Shown here in pieces: positions 52,708-56,084 of a DNA stretch of 56,084 nucleotides. The stretch's first letter is position 1. The number at the start of each line of letters is the position of its first letter. This DNA is from Lachnospiraceae bacterium UBA7050 (GTDB lineage: Bacteria; Bacillota; Clostridia; Lachnospirales; Lachnospiraceae): positions 1 to 56,084 of the forward strand of contig DLAJ01000001.1 in NCBI GenBank assembly GCA_002493905.1, read 5' to 3'. Under the pieces are notes generated by a model. It worked only from the letters and a program-made list of their open reading frames with translations. It was not told where the DNA came from and made no database searches. The translations under genes were made by a program, and so were the position numbers.

Positions 52708-53892
52708 TTGATAGAGATCATGCAAAGCGATGCGGAATCCGCTGCAAAGATCATCGTAGTCGGTGTGGGCGGTGCAGGCAATAACGCTGTAAATAGAATG
52801 GTTGACGAGAGTATTGACGGCGTCGATTTTATTGGTATCAATACAGATAAACAGGCTTTGCAGTTATGTAAAGCACCGAAGCTGATTCAGATTGGGGAAA
52901 AGCTGACAAAGGGACTCGGAGCCGGTGCAAAGCCTGAGGTTGGCGAGAAAGCGGCAGAAGAGAGTATGGAAGATATTACGGCTGCACTGCGCGGGGCGGA
53001 TATGGTCTTTGTTACCTGCGGAATGGGAGGCGGTACTGGGACAGGCGCTGCGCCCGTTGTGGCCAAAATCGCGAAAGATATGGATATTCTGACGGTCGGG
53101 GTAGTAACGAAGCCGTTTCGTTTCGAGGCAAAGGCAAGAATGCTGAATGCCATTTCGGGAATTGAGAGGCTGAAAGAGAGCGTCGATACGTTGATTGTCA
53201 TTCCGAACGACAAGCTGTTGGAGATTGTTGACCGTCGGACAACCATGCCGGAGGCACTCAAGAAAGCGGACGAGGTATTGCAGCAGGCAGTTCAGGGAAT
53301 CACGGACTTAATCAATGTTCCGGCGATCATTAATCTGGATTTTGCGGATGTGCAGACTGTTATGAAGGATAAGGGTATTGCGCATATCGGTATTGGATAC
53401 GGCAAGGGAGACGATAAGGCGAGCGATGCGGTTAAGATGGCTGTGGAATCTCCGCTGCTTGAGACAACGATCAACGGCGCAACGCACGTGATTGTCAATG
53501 TATCCGGTGATATTTCCTTGACGGATGCAAATGATGCGGCAAGCTATGTCCAGAATCTGGCAGGCGATGATGTGAATATTATTTTCGGTGCAATGTACGA
53601 TGCGTCCATGACGGATTCCTGTACGATCACGGTGATCGCAACGGGATTAGACGATACGCAGGCGACTGCACCGACCGGGAAGTTTGCTTCTCCGTTTGGG
53701 ACATTCCCGACCAAGGTTGGAACGACTCCGATTAAGAAGCCGATGTCAGGCAGTCTGAACTTCCAGACGCAGACGTCCGGAACGTCGATGGGGACGACGA
53801 GCAGACCGCCTCTTCAGAGACCGGCTGATTTAAGGAGTACGGTGGAGGAGAAATCCTTAAAGATTCCAGACTTCCTGCAGAGAAATAAATAA
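52708..53892 (+). CDS. ftsZ: Cell-division protein FtsZ
   Basis: A 394-residue tubulin homolog that forms the division ring. IIVVGVGGAGNNAVNRM starts the GTPase domain. The tubulin signature is GGGTGTGAAPVVA. NFADV-type synergy-loop residues appear in NLDFADVQTVM. A variable linker (rich in Thr/Gly/Ser/Pro) precedes the conserved C-terminal peptide KIPDFLQ. The start is TTG at 52708 with AAGGAGG 9 bases upstream; an in-frame ATG at 52720 lacks this spacing. ftsA is absent from the cluster, as is common in clostridia of this type. Confidence 0.97.
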   Translation: MIEIMQSDAESAAKIIVVGVGGAGNNAVNRMVDESIDGVDFIGINTDKQALQLCKAPKLIQIGEKLTKGLGAGAKPEVGEKAAEESMEDITAALRGADMVFVTCGMGGGTGTGAAPVVAKIAKDMDILTVGVVTKPFRFEAKARMLNAISGIERLKESVDTLIVIPNDKLLEIVDRRTTMPEALKKADEVLQQAVQGITDLINVPAIINLDFADVQTVMKDKGIAHIGIGYGKGDDKASDAVKMAVESPLLETTINGATHVIVNVSGDISLTDANDAASYVQNLAGDDVNIIFGAMYDASMTDSCTITVIATGLDDTQATAPTGKFASPFGTFPTKVGTTPIKKPMSGSLNFQTQTSGTSMGTTSRPPLQRPADLRSTVEEKSLKIPDFLQRNK

Positions 53893-53923
53893 AATAGCTG
53901 AGAACATAGGTATAGCTGTAGGT

Positions 53924-53955
53924 AAGGAGCTTCGCTTTTGCGAGGCTCCTTTTTT
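53924..53955 (+). terminator. Terminator after ftsZ
   Basis: AAGGAGC-t-TCGC and GCGA-g-GCTCCTT pair around a TTTT loop and are followed by TTTTT. It ends the division cluster ahead of spoIIGA. Confidence 0.9.
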
Positions 53956-53998
53956 CGGCGAAAAATGTCACTTAATTTTGGTGCCCGGACGTCCTCTT

Positions 53999-54031
53999 TT
54001 GACAAAATGGGCACGGCGGATGTCTTATAAT
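53999..54031 (+). promoter_or_regulatory. spoIIG-type promoter with long spacer
   Basis: TTGACA (53999-54004) and TATAAT (54026-54031) match sigma-A consensus exactly but are separated by 21 bp instead of 17. The Bacillus spoIIG promoter has the same oddity (22 bp) and depends on Spo0A. TGACAAA (54000-54006) overlaps the -35 and is one base from the Spo0A box TGNCGAA. A second near-match, CGGCGAA, lies at 53956-53962. Confidence 0.7.
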
Positions 54032-54123
54032 GAGCAGGTCAGGATGACATAGGGGACAAAAGGAAGCTGTGTGACCGGGCATGTGCTGTGACATGTGCGG
54101 CACCTTAGGAAAGGATGCCTGCC

Positions 54124-54960
54124 GTGCGCTACGATGTATATGTGGATGTCTTGTTTGCAAATTGTCTGATCACAGATTACTGGCTTTTGTCCTTGACGGG
54201 AATGGTTCTGCGGCGTTCTGCCACTCGCCGCAGGAAATTGCTGTCCGCCGCATGCGGCGCGTGCATGACCCTGTTTCTGCTGCTGGTACTAAGAATGCCG
54301 CAGGCGTTCATGATATTGGCGGGGTATGGGGTGATACAGCCGCTTCTTCTATGGCTGACATACCGCATCAGACGCACGCAGGAATTTATCTGCGGATGCG
54401 CGTGTATGTTTTTTCTGGCAATTTTATATGGAGGATTTATTTCATTTTTACAGGAAAAAATCGGATGGTTTCGGGAGCATGCGCTGGCGATGCCTGCAAT
54501 TGCCGTGATCGGCGCTGTACTTTATGAGAGTATCTGTATGCTGGTGAAAAGGCTGCAGAGCAGGGCGCGTGTCAGAATGGTGGAGGACAGCCGGCGCTAT
54601 GAGGCGAATTTTCGGATTGATGACGTAAAGATCGCTTGTATTGGAATGCTGGATACTGGAAACCGGCTGTATGAGCCGATTCGCGGCGTACCGGCAGCGG
54701 TACTTGAGAGTTCGCTGTTCCCGGAGAAGAAGCGCGGACTGCCGATGGCGGTGATTCCATACCATTCTCTCGGGTGCCCGAACGGGATGCTTTATGGGTA
54801 TACGGCGAAGGAGGTCTGCCTAAGGCCTATTGACGCGGAAGCACCGGCTGTGTTTTTGGAGGAAATGCTTGTCGCGCTTTACGATGGACGGCTGTCTCAC
54901 GAGGGCAGCTACCGGCTGCTGCTGCATCCTGATTTTTTCCTGGGAACGGATTCTGAATAG
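54124..54960 (+). CDS. spoIIGA: Sigma-E processing peptidase SpoIIGA
   Basis: A 278-residue membrane aspartic protease that activates pro-sigma-E in the mother cell after engulfment signals. The N-terminal half has about five hydrophobic segments (FANCLITDYWLLSLTGMVL; LLSAACGACMTLFLLLVL and others). The catalytic motif is IGMLDTGNRLYEP. The C-terminal half resembles retroviral-type protease folds. The GTG at 54124 (VRYDVYVDVLF) matches the family start and has AGGAAAGG about 9 bases upstream; an ATG at 54115 would place the SD too close. sigE follows after 62 bp. Confidence 0.93.
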   Translation: MRYDVYVDVLFANCLITDYWLLSLTGMVLRRSATRRRKLLSAACGACMTLFLLLVLRMPQAFMILAGYGVIQPLLLWLTYRIRRTQEFICGCACMFFLAILYGGFISFLQEKIGWFREHALAMPAIAVIGAVLYESICMLVKRLQSRARVRMVEDSRRYEANFRIDDVKIACIGMLDTGNRLYEPIRGVPAAVLESSLFPEKKRGLPMAVIPYHSLGCPNGMLYGYTAKEVCLRPIDAEAPAVFLEEMLVALYDGRLSHEGSYRLLLHPDFFLGTDSE

Positions 54961-55022
54961 AGCAATTTATTCAGGGGAGGTCCTTACAGAATCAAAAGGA
55001 AACAGGAAAAGAGGAACATAGT

Positions 55023-55763
55023 ATGATTTGGAAAGTGGCAATACCGACAAGGATACAGATGCGCCTTCTGCACAGGGAAACAGGTTTTTTTGTGCAGAAT
55101 AAAGGCGATATTCATTACATCGGAGGAGCGGATATCCTGCCGCCGCCCCTGACGCCGGAAGAGGAAAACGCGTGCGTCAGCATGTTAGGAAAAGAGGGAG
55201 ATGCACAGGCGAAGTCCGTACTCATTGAGCATAATCTCCGGCTGGTAGTGTACATAGCAAAAAAATTTGATAATACCGGAGTAGGCGTGGAGGATTTGAT
55301 TTCCATCGGCACAATTGGTCTGATCAAGGCAATCAATACGTTTAAGTGTGATAAAAATATTAAATTGGCGACTTATGCGTCGCGCTGCATTGAGAACGAG
55401 ATTCTTATGTATCTGCGAAGAAATAATAAAACGAGGCTCGAGGTCTCTATTGATGAGCCGCTCAATGTGGATTGGGACGGCAATGAACTGTTGCTTTCGG
55501 ATATTCTCGGCACGGATGAGGATGTGATCTATAAGGACCTGGAAAACGAGGCGGAGCGCCGCGTTTTAAGCGGCGCCATTGATAAGCTCTCCGAGCGGGA
55601 AAGACTGATTATCAATCTGCGTTTCGGTCTGGGTAATGTGGATGGAGAGGAGATGACGCAGAAGGAGGTTGCCAGCTTATTGGGCATTTCCCAGTCCTAT
55701 ATTTCACGTCTGGAGAAAAAGATCATGAAGCGGCTGAAAAAGGAGATGATACGGGAGGCATAA
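55023..55763 (+). CDS. sigE: Sporulation RNA polymerase sigma-E factor
   Basis: A 246-residue sigma factor for early mother-cell genes. The first roughly 30 residues are a basic, amphipathic pro-sequence that SpoIIGA removes. Region 2 contains LIEHNLRLVVYIAKKFDNTG, VEDLISIGTIGLIKAI and YASRCIENEILMYLRR. Region 4 has the helix-turn-helix TQKEVASLLGISQSYISRLE. GAGG precedes the ATG. It is followed by an array of hairpins and a strong terminator, so the spoIIGA-sigE pair forms its own unit. Confidence 0.97.
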   Translation: MIWKVAIPTRIQMRLLHRETGFFVQNKGDIHYIGGADILPPPLTPEEENACVSMLGKEGDAQAKSVLIEHNLRLVVYIAKKFDNTGVGVEDLISIGTIGLIKAINTFKCDKNIKLATYASRCIENEILMYLRRNNKTRLEVSIDEPLNVDWDGNELLLSDILGTDEDVIYKDLENEAERRVLSGAIDKLSERERLIINLRFGLGNVDGEEMTQKEVASLLGISQSYISRLEKKIMKRLKKEMIREA

Positions 55764-55764
55764 A

Positions 55765-55907
55765 AAAGGAGCTGACGCTCCTTTCAGACTTTCGCTGGTG
55801 CGAAAGTCTTTCGAAGAAATGCCAAGGGCATTTCTTCTGGGGAAAGGAAGTGCTGTCAGATAAAAAGGAGCTGACGCTCCTTTCAGAGTTTGCGTTCCGC
55901 AAACTCT
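55765..55907 (+). repeat. Five-hairpin modular array after sigE
   Basis: Hairpins lie at 55765-55784 (AAAGGAGC stem), 55786-55809 (AGACTTTCGC stem), 55813-55837 (GAAGAAATGCC stem, AAG loop), 55864-55883 (identical 20-bp copy of the first) and 55885-55907 (AGAGTTTGCG stem). The third shares its full 11-bp stem with a hairpin after ftsL, 11.7 kb away. Loops are 3-4 nt. Confidence 0.8.
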
Positions 55908-55940
55908 TTTGCTCCTTTGGATAAGAAAGTTCCTATAGTC

Positions 55941-55978
55941 AAAAAAAAGGTTGGCGCGGATGCGCCAATCTTTTTTTT
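55941..55978 (+). terminator. Strong terminator ending the spoIIGA-sigE unit
   Basis: TTGGCGC/GCGCCAA with a 4-nt loop is flanked by an A-run and a long T-run, so it can work in either direction. Confidence 0.9.
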
Positions 55979-56065
55979 GACTGACGATATTTGTTTCGAG
56001 TAAAACAATTCAGACAGGTATCGGGCGGGTGAGGAATCTGTCCGAGGTACACAAAGGAGGAAAGA

Positions 56066-56084
56066 TTGAAAATTAAAAATTTTC
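56066..56084 (+). CDS. Start of a gene cut by the window edge
   Basis: AAAGGAGG (56053-56060) is followed at 5-base spacing by TTG and an open frame reading MKIKNF. The product cannot be identified from six codons. sigG commonly follows sigE in clostridia, but these residues do not resemble its usual start. Confidence 0.45.

Noticed and set aside
55765..55907. CRISPR-like array after sigE
   Set aside because: The units are palindromes with different stems, not identical direct repeats with unique spacers, and no cas genes are present.

Overview
The window is a gene-dense stretch of a low-to-mid GC, endospore-forming, Gram-positive anaerobe. Gene content and order point to a Lachnospiraceae-type clostridium: a SCIFF (ranthipeptide) precursor with its radical-SAM maturase next to a fused SecDF, a TIGR04086 membrane protein, ThyX, the def-fmt-yugP-rsmB-rlmN-prpC-prkC-rsgA-rpe run, and a division (dcw) cluster that leads directly into spoIIGA-sigE. 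This is inferred from gene content; no rRNA or tRNA gene is present to confirm it. Almost all genes lie on the + strand. The two exceptions are a CNNM/HlyC-type membrane protein and a small coiled-coil protein.

Layout. 1-2.5 kb: the 3' end of a repeat-rich surface protein with an unusual sorting-signal-like tail, then a small unknown gene with its own promoter. 2.5-7.2 kb: hisS, aspS, an Sfp-type phosphopantetheinyl transferase and a divergent thyX. 7.4-11.9 kb: an aspartate-family amino-acid group (ACT-domain regulator, homoserine dehydrogenase, an ApgM-like protein that is a candidate homoserine kinase, aspartokinase). 12-17 kb: a SpoVB/MurJ-like flippase, an isolated sigma factor with a large C-terminal extension, and a convergent CNNM gene. 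17-23.5 kb: TIGR04086 protein, scfA (47 aa), scfB, secDF, recJ. 23.8-37.1 kb: a divergent murE, priA, def, fmt, a zinc membrane peptidase, rsmB, rlmN, the PP2C phosphatase/PASTA kinase pair, rsgA and rpe. 37.2-41.6 kb: coiled-coil gene, ychF, lgt and a MATE transporter. 41.7-53.9 kb: mraZ, rsmH, ftsL, two tandem class B PBPs, mraY, murD, ftsW, divIB and ftsZ. 54.0-56.1 kb: spoIIGA, sigE and the start of another gene.

How the parts fit together. The dcw block opens with a sigma-A-like promoter followed by four GTGG boxes at exact 10-bp spacing, which looks like a MraZ autoregulatory operator. ftsZ has its own candidate promoter. spoIIGA has a TTGACA/TATAAT promoter with a 21-bp spacer, resembling the Spo0A-activated spoIIG promoter of Bacillus. 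Vegetative division and the first mother-cell sigma factor are therefore adjacent but separately controlled. The PASTA kinase/phosphatase pair and the Mur/PBP genes are the other cell-envelope control elements.

The most unusual non-coding structure is a set of modular tandem hairpins placed after genes (recJ, ftsL, sigE, and in simpler form hom and lysC). Some stems, loops and linkers are reused between sites more than 11 kb apart. Other items worth a second look are the scfA/scfB unit with an internal hairpin, the extended sigma factor with a perfect palindrome in its leader, the ThyX lacking the RHR motif, the second PBP with KTAT in place of KTGT, and the ApgM-like protein inside the threonine genes. 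No CRISPR array, insertion sequence, prophage, rRNA, tRNA, T-box or recognisable riboswitch was seen.
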